DNA from: JASHVB01 sp049522565
GTDB taxonomy: Bacteria > Pseudomonadota > Alphaproteobacteria > Acetobacterales > Acetobacteraceae
Assembly: GCA_049522565.1 (NCBI GenBank)
Contig: JBEKNT010000017.1
Span: forward strand, 1 to 34,821
DNA length: 34,821 nt
Reading direction: 5' to 3'
Below, piece after piece: positions 1 to 8,212 of the stretch. A program made the translations under genes and the position numbers. Under the pieces are notes generated by a model. That model did no database searches, had not been told where the DNA came from, and worked only from the letters and a program-made list of their open reading frames with translations. Each line of letters begins with the position of its first letter. Positions within the stretch are counted from its first letter, which is position 1.

Positions 1-92
1 AAGCCCGGCCATGACGGGGGGAGCGGGTCGTGCGAACAAGCCGAGAGTGAATCGTTACGGTCGCTGCTATCGGTCTCATCGGCGGCTGGTAA

Positions 93-944
93 TCACTGAT
101 CGCCATGGCCCTCTTCCCGCCAGCGCAGCATCAGGTGCTCGCTCTGTTTCAACAGCTCGTGCAAACCCGTGGCGATGATCATCAGGACGAACAGCGCCGC
201 GAACACGCCCGCGGTGTCGTACTGCCCGGCCGCGGCCTGGATCAGGTAGCCGAGCCCCTTGTTCGACGCCATCATCTCGCCGACCACCGCGCCGATCAGC
301 GCGTATGGCACCGAACTCTTCATCCCTGTGAAGATCCAGATCAGCGCCGACGGAAGAATGACCTTGCGGATGATCTGCGCCCTGCTCGCACCCATCAGCC
401 GCAGTACATCCACCAGCTCTTGCTCCACCGCCAGCGTGCCGGCGTAAGTGTTGTAGAACACCAGGAAGAACACGACGAACGTCGCCAGCACCACCTTGGA
501 CGTCAGCCCGACGCCGAACCACAAAATGAACAGCGGCGCCAGCGCGATCTTCGGCAGGCTGTAGAACGCAACGATGAACGGATCCAACACCGCGGCCAGC
601 CGCCGGTTCAGTCCCAGCGCCAGCCCCACCGCAATCCCGCCGACCGCGCCGAACACGAAGCCCATCACGGTTTCGAGCAATGTCACCTCGACATGCATCC
701 ATAGCTCGCCGGTGGCGATCCACGTGGCAAGCTGGTCCCAGATCAGCAATGGGCTGGAGATCCAGAACGGCTTGATCAGCCGTCCGCTGGAAAACTGCCA
801 GGCGGAGAGCCCGACAATGACGATCGCCAACCGCCAGCCCAGCACAGACAGCCAGCCGCTGCCCGCCCCGGGCGCCGCAACGCTCGCCGGATCGCGCCCG
901 AGTGCGACCTCGGCCGGGACCGGTGTGGTTTCTGCCTCTGACAC
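93..944 (-). CDS. ABC transporter permease, nitrate/sulfonate/taurine (SsuC/TauC) type
   Basis: A 283-residue inner-membrane permease with about six hydrophobic segments after a polar N-terminus of about 30 residues. The cytoplasmic EAA loop that contacts the ATPase is seen as DVLRLMGASRAQIIRKVILP, in the usual place for the BPD_transp_1 domain. The start is GTG at 944, two bases beyond the stop of the ATPase gene, so translation is probably coupled. It is the last gene of a three-gene minus-strand operon (binding protein, ATPase, permease), the classical NitT/TauT importer set. The substrate cannot be read from the sequence. The family imports nitrate, sulfonates, taurine, pyrimidine precursors or aromatic acids. 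Confidence 0.93.
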   Translation of the reverse strand: MSEAETTPVPAEVALGRDPASVAAPGAGSGWLSVLGWRLAIVIVGLSAWQFSSGRLIKPFWISSPLLIWDQLATWIATGELWMHVEVTLLETVMGFVFGAVGGIAVGLALGLNRRLAAVLDPFIVAFYSLPKIALAPLFILWFGVGLTSKVVLATFVVFFLVFYNTYAGTLAVEQELVDVLRLMGASRAQIIRKVILPSALIWIFTGMKSSVPYALIGAVVGEMMASNKGLGYLIQAAAGQYDTAGVFAALFVLMIIATGLHELLKQSEHLMLRWREEGHGDQ

Positions 945-946
945 GG

Positions 947-1738
947 TCAGTTCACCATGACGTCACCACGGACGCTCGCTTCCAGGTACGACCATAGGCG
1001 ATCGTGCAGCGCGCCGAAATGCGGGTCGAAGCGGATGCGGAAGACATCGCGCGGCCGCGGCAGATCCACCGTCTCGATCGCACGAATGCGCCCGGGACGG
1101 GCGGAAAACACCGCGACGCGATCGGCCAGCGTCAGCGCCTCGGCCAGGTCATGCGTGACGAAAACGATCGTCTTGTCCGTGCCGCTCCACAGCTTCAGCA
1201 GTTCGTCGTGCATCACCAGGCGAAGCTGCGCATCCAGCGCGCCGAACGGTTCGTCCATCAGGATCGTTTCGGGCTCGTAGGCCAGGGTCCGCGCCAGGCT
1301 CACGCGCCGGCGCATGCCGCCGGAGAGCTGGGCCGGATAGGATTTCTCGAACCCCGCCAGGCCCATGCGGGCCAGCCATTGATGCGCCCGCCGGTGCCGC
1401 GCGTCGCGCGACTCGCCGCGCAACTCCAGCGCGATGGCCACGTTGTCTTCCACCGTCCGCCACGGCAGCAGCGTGTCACGTTGCGTGAGGTAGCCGACAT
1501 CGGTATTCGGCCTGCGCACCGGCGCCCCGCGATACAGCACCGAGCCGGCGCTGGGCGCCAGCAGCCCCGCCGCCATGTTCAGCAGCGTCGATTTGCCGCA
1601 ACCGCTCGGCCCTACGACCGCGAGGAACTCGCCGCGCCGCACCGCCAGGTTGACATGTTCGCAGGCGACCACCGTGCCCGAGCGGCTCTGGAACCGGCGG
1701 GCAATGCCGCGGTATTCGATCAGCGGTTGGTCGGTCAA
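947..1738 (-). CDS. ABC transporter ATP-binding protein, NitT/TauT type
   Basis: A 263-residue ATPase subunit with all the ABC motifs: Walker A GPSGCGKST (about residues 43-51), Q-loop LTQRDTLLPW, signature LSGGMRRRVSLA, Walker B ILMDEPFGALD and H-loop VFVTHD. The LLPW segment after the Q-loop is typical of the SsuB/TauB group. The only reasonable start is TTG at 1738, which overlaps the stop of the binding-protein gene in a TTGA arrangement and so implies translational coupling. It powers import by pairing with the permease encoded next, probably as a homodimer. No regulatory extension is seen at the C-terminus. Confidence 0.94.
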   Translation of the reverse strand: MTDQPLIEYRGIARRFQSRSGTVVACEHVNLAVRRGEFLAVVGPSGCGKSTLLNMAAGLLAPSAGSVLYRGAPVRRPNTDVGYLTQRDTLLPWRTVEDNVAIALELRGESRDARHRRAHQWLARMGLAGFEKSYPAQLSGGMRRRVSLARTLAYEPETILMDEPFGALDAQLRLVMHDELLKLWSGTDKTIVFVTHDLAEALTLADRVAVFSARPGRIRAIETVDLPRPRDVFRIRFDPHFGALHDRLWSYLEASVRGDVMVN

Positions 1739-2772
1739 TGCGCCAGTTCCTGCATCGCACGGCGAACGAAGGATGCATCGACCACCTGCGCGTACGGCAC
1801 GGACGCGTCGCTCGCCGGCAGCACGGCCTTTTCGAATTCCAGTTCCTTGGCGTAACTGGCCTCGGTGATGTCGGGCGAGGTGGGAAAATCCGGCAGATAG
1901 GCGGCCCAGGCTGCGTCGAAGGTCGCCTCATCCAGTGACTTGAGGAACGGCCGCGTGGCCCGCCGCGCCGCGTCCGGATCATGCCCGATCAGCAGCGTCG
2001 CGCGGGTGATCGCGCGCGCCACGCCATTGATGACCTCCGGATGCGCCTTGTTGAACGAGGCCAACCCGTACAGCGTGCCATAGGTCACGCCGGATAGTTG
2101 CGGAATATCCTTCGTCCGGTCGATAACGTTCACCGTCAGTCCCTGCCGCCCGGTAATCACGTCAACCGGCGGCAGACAGGATGCGCCGTCCACCCGCCCC
2201 GCTTCCATGGCGGCAATTTGCTCGCTGACGCCGCCGAGCGGTACGATCTGCAAGTCCCGATCCGGGTTCATGCCGTTGGTGCGGAACAGGTAGCGCATGA
2301 ACATGTCGGAGGTGGCGCCCGGCGTGGTGATGCCGATCCTGAGTCCCTGCATCGCCTGCAACCGCCGTTGCAACGGCTGGTCAAGCGACAGGCCGCGTTG
2401 CTTGGCGATATCGGTGAGCACCACGAGCGGTCCCTGGAACAGCGACAGTGTGGCGATGGCCCGCACGTCATCGAGGCCGCGCCGGTGCGCCATGATGCCG
2501 TCGAACAGCACCGACGCGGAGAACTGCCCGCCGCCGCCGATCAGCCCGGTCATCGCCTTCGGCCCGCCGCCGGCGAGCACGACACTGAGGTCGATGCCCT
2601 CCGCCTTGAAATACCCCGCTGTCTGCGCCACGAACAGCGGCACGAAATTGAAGCTCAGACTGCTCTGCACGAGCGTAACGGACGCCAGGTCGCTGGCCCG
2701 CGCGACACCGGTCGTGAGCGACGGCACGAGGATCGCGGCCGAGGTGCCGACAAAAACGCGGCGGCTGATCAT
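1735..2772 (-). CDS. ABC transporter substrate-binding protein (NMT1/THI5-like, SsuA/TauA family)
   Basis: A 345-residue periplasmic binding protein. The start chosen is ATG at 2772, preceded at good spacing by GGAGG. An in-frame start 39 bases upstream would spoil the signal peptide. The N-terminus MISRRVFVGTSAAILVPSL has twin arginines followed by a hydrophobic core and an Ala-rich cleavage region (GVARA), so Tat or Sec export is likely. The mature protein opens with VTLVQSSLSFNFVPLFVAQ and AGYFKAEGIDL, the hallmark of the NMT1/SsuA-like fold. It is the first gene of the importer operon and should set its specificity, but the ligand is unknown. Confidence 0.92.
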   Translation of the reverse strand: MISRRVFVGTSAAILVPSLTTGVARASDLASVTLVQSSLSFNFVPLFVAQTAGYFKAEGIDLSVVLAGGGPKAMTGLIGGGGQFSASVLFDGIMAHRRGLDDVRAIATLSLFQGPLVVLTDIAKQRGLSLDQPLQRRLQAMQGLRIGITTPGATSDMFMRYLFRTNGMNPDRDLQIVPLGGVSEQIAAMEAGRVDGASCLPPVDVITGRQGLTVNVIDRTKDIPQLSGVTYGTLYGLASFNKAHPEVINGVARAITRATLLIGHDPDAARRATRPFLKSLDEATFDAAWAAYLPDFPTSPDITEASYAKELEFEKAVLPASDASVPYAQVVDASFVRRAMQELAH

Positions 2773-3391
2773 TCCCTGGTTTCCTCCGTTCCGGTCCGGG
2801 GTTGGCACCACCCGATCCAGGATGGCCAGACTGGCCGCCCACGCCGCGTGGTGCCAGCCCCCTTCGGCATATCCATACGGTGCGCGCTTCGCGCTGGCCA
2901 GCCGGGGCGTCGGCAGGGCTGTCGCAGTTAAGCGTGCGCTCGGGGTGGTCCGCTAATGGCATGGATCATCTCGGGAGCTCGCGGCAAAGCAAGCAAGATT
3001 TAACACAGATTTTCACAGAAAGATTGAGCCACAGATTTTCACCGAAAAATAGATTCTCTGTCTTTGACGGAGAGTTCTGGCAGCACGGTCCGAAATAGGA
3101 AAATACTTTCTGTGAAAATCTGTGGCTCGATCTTTCCGTGAAAATCTGTGTTAAACCTTGCTTGCTCTGCTGCCACAGCCCCGATCATGGACAATAGCCG
3201 GAGCCCCGGGCCACCCAGAGCCTAAAACGCCAGCCCCCCCGGATGCACGGCCCGGATCGCCTGCGACGGCCCCGCCGTTCCGCCGCCAGCGTTGCCCGCC
3301 ATCGCCCGGTAGGCCTGCCTCATGCACCGCGGGCCGATTGCTTTTCCGGCAAGGGTGAGCCAATGGTCCGAAGGCTTGAGGGGATCCTGCA
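2773..3391. other. Gene-free interval between importer operon and nitroreductase
   Basis: This 619-base stretch lies between the divergent binding-protein and nitroreductase genes and should hold both promoters. No ORF in it looks like a protein. Its centre (about 2990-3164) is a long AT-richer inverted repeat that stands out from the GC-rich surroundings and is listed separately. I do not see a convincing -35/-10 or -24/-12 promoter for either flanking gene. Confidence 0.6.
2990..3164. repeat. Long inverted repeat (58-nt arms) built from CACAGATTTTCAC units
   Basis: The left arm (2990-3047) and the reverse complement of the right arm (3107-3164) match over 58 bases with four differences, three of them A/G or T/C transitions. 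The arms are separated by 59 bases. Each arm holds two copies of the 13-mer CACAGATTTTCAC, so it occurs four times in 175 bases. Base composition is much richer in A/T than the flanks. The RNA would fold into a long hairpin. It resembles a small interspersed palindromic or MITE-like element. No transposase or clear target-site duplication is visible. Confidence 0.85.
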
Positions 3392-4216
3392 ATGGCGAAT
3401 GGAGCCGACCTGTTGCGCGCGCGCTTCGGTATCGATGTGCCGGGCGCCGAAGTACCGGATGCGATCGCACCGCTGCTCGATCGCCGCGTCGTCCGGCGCT
3501 ATCGCGACGAGCCGGTGCCCGACGCATTGCTCGATGCGCTGCTGGCCGCGGCGCAGTCGGCGCCGGCCAAGTCCGACCTGCAACAATATTCCGTCGTGGT
3601 GATGCGCGACGCCGCCCGCATCAAGCAGATCGCCGACTGGATCGGCACCATGGACTGGATCGCCACCGCACCGGTATTCCTGGTGTGGTGCGGCGACATG
3701 CGGCGCGGCCAGCGCCTGTGCGACATGCACGGCATGCCGCACGCCAACAATAACCTCGACACGTTCCTCAACACCGCGGTCGATTGCTCGCTCGCCATGG
3801 GCCAGTTCATGGCCGCCGCCGAGGCGGTCGGCCTCGGCACCTGCCCGATCTCCTATGTGCGCAGCCATATCGAGCGCGTATCACCCCTGCTCGGCCTGCC
3901 GTCCGGCGTCTATCCGGTGGCCGGACTAAGCGTCGGCTGGCCGGTGTTCCGCCGGCCGGTGTCGATGCGCCTGCCACCCTCCGTGGTGGTGCATCGCGAG
4001 CGCTACGACGACAGCGCGATGGAATCCGACGTGCGTGCCTATGACGAACGCCGCCGCGCGCGCGAACCGGTCGCCGCCGCCAGCCTGAAGAACAACGACG
4101 TCTATCCGCCGCGCGACGGCGTGGGCTGGAGCGAGAACGTCGCACGCCAGCTTTCGGTGCCGGAGCGTTTCGGCTTCGCCGCGTATCTCCGGACACGAGG
4201 GTTCGAACTTGCCTGA
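3392..4216 (+). CDS. Nitroreductase family protein (FMN-dependent NAD(P)H oxidoreductase)
   Basis: A 274-residue protein of the nitroreductase fold. After about 30 residues comes RRVVRRYRDEPVPDALLDAL, then AAAQSAPAKSDLQQYSVVV, the FMN-phosphate-binding region of NfsA/NfsB-type enzymes. The later DCSLAMGQFMAAAEAVGLGT and GLPSGVYPVAGLSVGWP segments match the dimer-interface helix and the strand leading to the C-terminus. The start ATG at 3392 has a GAGGGG ribosome site eight bases upstream. Family members reduce nitro groups, quinones or flavins, and the substrate here is unknown. Its stop overlaps the start of the NUDIX gene by eight bases, indicating co-transcription. Confidence 0.9.
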   Translation: MANGADLLRARFGIDVPGAEVPDAIAPLLDRRVVRRYRDEPVPDALLDALLAAAQSAPAKSDLQQYSVVVMRDAARIKQIADWIGTMDWIATAPVFLVWCGDMRRGQRLCDMHGMPHANNNLDTFLNTAVDCSLAMGQFMAAAEAVGLGTCPISYVRSHIERVSPLLGLPSGVYPVAGLSVGWPVFRRPVSMRLPPSVVVHRERYDDSAMESDVRAYDERRRAREPVAAASLKNNDVYPPRDGVGWSENVARQLSVPERFGFAAYLRTRGFELA

Positions 4217-4862
4217 GGACCACGCGCACCACGCGGACCTGATCGATCAGTCGGAGGCGCCGCGCCCGGGAGTGGTGCAACCACGCCATGCCGCGAGCCT
4301 GGTGGTGCTGCGCCGGAATGGCGGCGAGCCGAGCGTGCTGATGGGCATGCGCGGCGCGAAGCATCGCTTCATGCCGAACCGCCTGGTGTATCCCGGCGGC
4401 GCCGTCGATCGCGCCGACCTCACCGCGCCTTGTGCCACACCGCTATCGCGGCATACCGAGCACCTGCTGCGCAAGGCTGCCAACGAGCATCTGGCGCATG
4501 GCCTCGGCAGCGCCGCCGCGCGCGAATTGCACGAGGAGACCGGGCTGACCCTCGGTTCGCCGCCGCGGCTCGACATGCTCGAATACCTGATGCGCGCGGT
4601 CACGCCGGCCGCCAGTCCGATCCGCTTCAATGCGCGTTTCCTGCTGGTGCCGGAAGACGCCGTGTCCGGCACGCTGGGCGGCGACGGCGAATTGGAGAAC
4701 TTGCGCTTCTACCCCATTCAGGAAGCGCTCGCGCTGGAGCTCGCCCTGCCGACGCGCCTGGTGCTGGAGCGCGTCGGCGTCTGGCTGGGCATGACCGAGA
4801 CAGAGCGCAAAGCCCTGACCCACACGCCGATCCTGCGCGACCGTACGCCGCGGATGGAGTGA
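4209..4862 (+). CDS. NUDIX hydrolase
   Basis: A 217-residue protein with the core of the Nudix box, RELHEETGL, fitting REUXEEXGU, which binds the catalytic metal. The first half of the box is degenerate: the usual Gly and Glu upstream of the REL are not in place. The preceding strand ends FMPNRLVYPGGAVDRAD, resembling the NUDT7/NUDT19-like coenzyme A or nucleoside-diphosphate pyrophosphatases common in alphaproteobacteria. The longest reading starts at TTG (4209), overlapping the nitroreductase stop; a GTG near 4272 is an alternative. It probably forms an operon with the nitroreductase. The substrate is not inferable. Confidence 0.88.
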   Translation: MPEDHAHHADLIDQSEAPRPGVVQPRHAASLVVLRRNGGEPSVLMGMRGAKHRFMPNRLVYPGGAVDRADLTAPCATPLSRHTEHLLRKAANEHLAHGLGSAAARELHEETGLTLGSPPRLDMLEYLMRAVTPAASPIRFNARFLLVPEDAVSGTLGGDGELENLRFYPIQEALALELALPTRLVLERVGVWLGMTETERKALTHTPILRDRTPRME

Positions 4863-4970
4863 TCGCCCGTTCGCCGCCAATTGGACCAAGGGCGCAACCG
4901 CCGATTGGGACTGTCGGTCATGCCAATTCCCGGCTCCAGTAGGGCACCGCGATGATTGGAATCTGCCCGC

Positions 4971-5702
4971 ATGTCCGACGTGAAGACCGCCGCGCCGCCC
5001 GCTTTCGAAATTACCAAGGTCAATCGCCTGCGCCGCCGGCACGAACGCGGCCATTACGACAAGGCGACGGTGTACGCCATCCTCGATGCCGCGCTGGTCT
5101 GCCACATCGCCTATGTGATCGACGGGCGGCCGTTCTGCACGCCCACCGCGTTCTGGCGCGAAGGCGATCACCTGTACTGGCACGGCTCCTCGGCCAGCCG
5201 AGCCATTCGGCAGCAGGACGGGATGCTGGTTTGCCTGACCGTGACGCATCTCGATGCGCTGGTGATGGCGCGCTCGGGCTTCCACCATTCGGTGAATTAT
5301 CGCTCGGTGATGGCCTGGGGCCATGCGCATGCGGTCACCGATCGGGCGGAAAAACTCAAGCTGATGGATAATTTCATCGACCGCGTCTATCCCGGCCGCT
5401 CCGCGCTGATCCGCCAGCCCACGGAACAGGAGCTGAAGGCGACCACGTTGATGGGCATGGCGATCGAAACCGCGTCGGGCAAGATTCGCAACACCCATGT
5501 CTCGGACGACGAAGCCGACTATGCGTCGGTCCCGGCCTGGAGCGCCGTGTATCCGGTCACGCAGGTCGTGGGCGAAGCCTCGGAATGTGCGCGCCAGTTG
5601 CCCGGGCTTCAATTCCCGCAAGGCATGGCGGATTTCGTACCCGGCACGACGCTGGACGACCTGCTGACGAAGACCTATCGCAGGACGTTCGGCACAAATT
5701 AA
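4971..5702 (+). CDS. Pyridoxamine 5'-phosphate oxidase-fold flavin-binding protein
   Basis: A 243-residue protein with the split-barrel FMN-binding fold. The opening region, RLRRRHERGHYDKATVYAIL, followed by HIAYVIDGRPFCTPTAFWRE and YWHGSSASRA, is typical of the Pyridox_ox_2 group (NimA-like, flavin-nucleotide-binding). The start is ATG at 4971, giving MSDVKTAAPP. An in-frame TTG five codons upstream is less likely, and no strong ribosome site is seen for either. It lies 108 bases after the NUDIX gene and is convergent with the P450 gene, with a hairpin between them. Known relatives bind FMN or heme. The reaction is unknown. Confidence 0.88.
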   Translation: MSDVKTAAPPAFEITKVNRLRRRHERGHYDKATVYAILDAALVCHIAYVIDGRPFCTPTAFWREGDHLYWHGSSASRAIRQQDGMLVCLTVTHLDALVMARSGFHHSVNYRSVMAWGHAHAVTDRAEKLKLMDNFIDRVYPGRSALIRQPTEQELKATTLMGMAIETASGKIRNTHVSDDEADYASVPAWSAVYPVTQVVGEASECARQLPGLQFPQGMADFVPGTTLDDLLTKTYRRTFGTN

Positions 5703-5728
5703 CCTCGCCCGCGAGAGCGGGAGAGGTT
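5701..5728. terminator. GC-rich hairpin between convergent genes (probable bidirectional terminator)
   Basis: Arms AACCTCGCCCGC (5701-5712) and GCGGGAGAGGTT (5717-5728) pair around a GAGA loop with one mismatch. The hairpin starts inside the TAA stop of the flavin-binding protein and ends just before the P450 stop on the other strand. Both the 5' A-A and 3' T-T ends pair, but there is no long T-run. The sequence belongs to the same GC-rich repeat family as the block at 8851-9029. Confidence 0.6.
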
Positions 5729-5730
5729 CC

Positions 5731-6909
5731 CTATCGCACCGTCACCGGCAGACTCGCCATGCCCCGCAACGTATTGTTATAGCGCCGCCGCGGCTCGCCG
5801 GTGATCTCGATCGACACCACCTTGCGCGCCAGCGCCGACAGCACCAGTTCGCCTTCCAGCCGCGCCAGCACCGCGCCGACGCAACCATGGATGCCGGTGC
5901 CGAACCCGACATGACCGGCATTGCGCCGCGTGATGTCGTACTCGTCCGCGCGCTCCCATCGCCGCGGATCGCGGTTCGCGGCGCCGAGGAACATCAGCAC
6001 CTTGCGCCCCTCGTCGACCATTTCACCACCGATTTCCACATCGCGCGTCGTGGTGCGGAAGAAGGTCTGCACCGGGCTTTCCAGCCGCACCGCTTCCTCG
6101 AACGCCGCGCGCGCCAATGACGGATCGCCGCGCAACTGCGCGAACGCCGCCGGGAAACGGGCCAGGCAATAGACCGCTGCGCCAATGCCGTTCACCGTGG
6201 TGTCCACACCGGCGGTCAGCAGCGAACGCACCAGGATCGGAGCCTCGTCCGCGGTGATGTCGCCGGTGTCCACCGCGGCGTGGATCACCGCGCCGAAGCC
6301 GGTCGGCGCGAGCGCGTCGCGCTGCGACTGCGCCTGCACCCATTGCAGTACGGGAGCCGCATCCTGCACCGCGGCCTCGAAGAACGCGTTGCGTGGACCG
6401 AAGCTGTTGAACACCATGTTGCCGTACGGCAGCAGGAAGCGCCGGTTCTCCGGCGGCATGCCGACCGCGTCCGGGAACACCGTCAGCGGATACGCCTCCG
6501 CCAGGTCGCGTACCGCATCGAAGCTGCCGCGCGTCAGAAGTTCATCGATCAGCGCATCGGCGGCACGCGCAAAATCGGCACGCAAGGCGCGCACCGCGGC
6601 CGGCGACAGCACACGATCCATCAGCTTGCGCGTGCGATCGTGCAGCGGCGGGTCGGTTTCCAGCAGCAGGCTTGGCAGGCGCCAGGGCTTTTCCTTCTTG
6701 AAGTCGCTCAGACCGGCGCCGCGCGCCGACGAAAAGCTCTGCCAATCGAGCAGCATGGCGTGCACGATGTCGTAGCGTGCAACGGCGAAGCAGTCGTAGC
6801 GCGGCAGGTACGCCACCGGACCGGCGTCGCGCAGCGCGGCATGCGCGGGATACGGATCGTCGAAGAACTCCCGGCAGAACGGATCGATGTCGAGAGCCGG
6901 GATCGCCAT
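5731..6909 (-). CDS. Cytochrome P450, CYP199A-like (para-substituted benzoate demethylase type)
   Basis: A 392-residue soluble P450. Seen directly: I-helix oxygen-activation motif AGVDTT (233-238), ExxR at E272-R275, and the heme loop FGTGIHGCVG with thiolate Cys343. The start ATG at 6909 has GGAGACC upstream, better than the longer reading. By recall, several stretches (the SPVQTFFRTTTRD segment, the FLGAANRDPRRW segment, and ETDPPLHDRTR) closely resemble CYP199A2/A4 of Rhodopseudomonas, which O-demethylate 4-methoxybenzoate and related aromatic acids. The assignment is from recalled similarity, not a search. No ferredoxin or ferredoxin reductase gene lies nearby. A small membrane-protein gene is 42 bases upstream on the same strand. 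Confidence 0.92.
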   Translation of the reverse strand: MAIPALDIDPFCREFFDDPYPAHAALRDAGPVAYLPRYDCFAVARYDIVHAMLLDWQSFSSARGAGLSDFKKEKPWRLPSLLLETDPPLHDRTRKLMDRVLSPAAVRALRADFARAADALIDELLTRGSFDAVRDLAEAYPLTVFPDAVGMPPENRRFLLPYGNMVFNSFGPRNAFFEAAVQDAAPVLQWVQAQSQRDALAPTGFGAVIHAAVDTGDITADEAPILVRSLLTAGVDTTVNGIGAAVYCLARFPAAFAQLRGDPSLARAAFEEAVRLESPVQTFFRTTTRDVEIGGEMVDEGRKVLMFLGAANRDPRRWERADEYDITRRNAGHVGFGTGIHGCVGAVLARLEGELVLSALARKVVSIEITGEPRRRYNNTLRGMASLPVTVR

Positions 6910-6951
6910 GCTTGGTCTCCAGTATCTTTTATGCACTGACCATAGGCACTG

Positions 6952-7206
6952 CTAATTCCCCCATCGCCAGCGCGGGCGTTCGCCGGTCAACCAGCAGACG
7001 GCGAGGAGTGCGACTATCAGGACGGCGAGCCACAGGTAAAACGTGACCATTGCCGATCCCATGTCAGCCCCTGTGCGCGTTCGGTAAATCAGGAAGACAA
7101 CATCGGCAGCAATCGCAGCGAGAAATACGACAACTACGAACCAGCCCTGGATGGTGACCGGCGTCCAGCCCCACCCGTATCTGCGTGCCTGAAACCACAA
7201 CGGCAT
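6952..7206 (-). CDS. Small two-helix membrane protein of unknown function
   Basis: An 84-residue protein with two clear membrane segments (about residues 22-44 and 52-74), preceded by the aromatic stretch MPLWFQARRYGWGWTP. It ends in the basic, Trp-rich tail RPRWRWGN. It lies 42 bases before the P450 start on the same strand and may share its transcript. The length, hydrophobicity pattern and ATG start support a real gene, but I do not recognise a named family. A link to the P450 is only positional. Confidence 0.75.
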   Translation of the reverse strand: MPLWFQARRYGWGWTPVTIQGWFVVVVFLAAIAADVVFLIYRTRTGADMGSAMVTFYLWLAVLIVALLAVCWLTGERPRWRWGN

Positions 7207-7262
7207 CGTATCACTCGCCCATTTTTAACCGACGCCAACCGGAGATCGGCTTTCTCCCGTCT

Positions 7263-8099
7263 TCAGGCGGCGCGCCACAACTCGCCATCACGCACTACCT
7301 TGCCTTCGGCTTCCAGCTTCATCAGGTGCGCCAGCACGTTGCGCTCCGCCGCGCGGCGCAGCCGCGGATGCACCTGCGAGTAGATCGTATCCATCAGCGT
7401 GAACGTGTTGGCGGCGCCGTCGGCGGCCAGCTTGTCCTGGATGGCGCGCTCGCGCACCTGGCGATGATGCAGCATCTCGCGCACCAACGCGCGCGGATCG
7501 GGTAGTTGCGGCCCGTGCCCGGGCAGGAACACCTCGTCGGTGCGCTCCAGCAATTTGCGCAGGCTGTTGAAGTAGTCGGCCATGCTGCCGCCCGGCGGGC
7601 TGACCACGCTGGTGGACCACGACATCACGTGGTCGGCGCTGAACAGCACCGCGCTGCCATCCTTCGCCCGCAATGCGTAACACAAGTGATCCGAGGCGTG
7701 GCCCGGCGTGTGCAACGCCACCATGCCGGCGACGCTGTCGCCATCCGCCAGCTTGATGTCCGGATCGAAGCTCTCCAGGCCGCTGACGCGGAAGCCGACG
7801 GTCGGCGCACCGGTCGCGTCCTGCAATTCGGGCACCGCGCCGACATGGTCGTGATGCGTGTGGCTGGCGAGGATCAGCGCGATATGGCCGCCGGTGGCGC
7901 GCAGGATCGCCTGCACATGCTCGGGATGCCCTTCCGGCCCCGGATCCAGCACGGCGATGCCGTCCGGCGTGTCGATCAGATACGTATTGGTGCCGAAATA
8001 GGTCATCGGTCCGGGATTGGCGGCGACGATGCGGGAGACGCCGGGGATCACCGGCAGCACCGCGCCGCGTTCGGGCTCGGGTTCGGTCAGGAAGGGCAT
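7263..8099 (-). CDS. MBL-fold metallo-hydrolase with winged-helix C-terminus (LACTB2-like)
   Basis: A 278-residue metallo-beta-lactamase-fold protein. The metal-binding motif is SHTHHDHVGA; further ligands are seen in HTPGHASDH, FSADHVM and LPGHGP. The N-terminal segment ANPGPMTYFGTNTYLI is typical of the LACTB2/glyoxalase II-like group, and the last 60-70 residues look like the winged helix (LRRAAERNVLAHLMKLEAEG) found in LACTB2 proteins. The ATG at 8099 has GAGG upstream, while a longer in-frame reading to 8240 runs into the neighbour's promoter region. Relatives are nucleases or thioester hydrolases, and the substrate is open. Confidence 0.92.
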   Translation of the reverse strand: MPFLTEPEPERGAVLPVIPGVSRIVAANPGPMTYFGTNTYLIDTPDGIAVLDPGPEGHPEHVQAILRATGGHIALILASHTHHDHVGAVPELQDATGAPTVGFRVSGLESFDPDIKLADGDSVAGMVALHTPGHASDHLCYALRAKDGSAVLFSADHVMSWSTSVVSPPGGSMADYFNSLRKLLERTDEVFLPGHGPQLPDPRALVREMLHHRQVRERAIQDKLAADGAANTFTLMDTIYSQVHPRLRRAAERNVLAHLMKLEAEGKVVRDGELWRAA

Positions 8100-8212
8100 G
8101 GACGGCCTCGCTACATGGTGGCGTCGTACATGCCGCAAAGCGCCGGGACTGGCAATAAAGCGGCAGGTCGTGCCAGGATCGGCACCGGTTCGGACCGGGG
8201 GAGGAAACCGCC

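Noticed and set aside
1..92. Possible end of another gene at the left edge.
   Set aside because: Only 92 bases, with no frame showing recognisable protein character.
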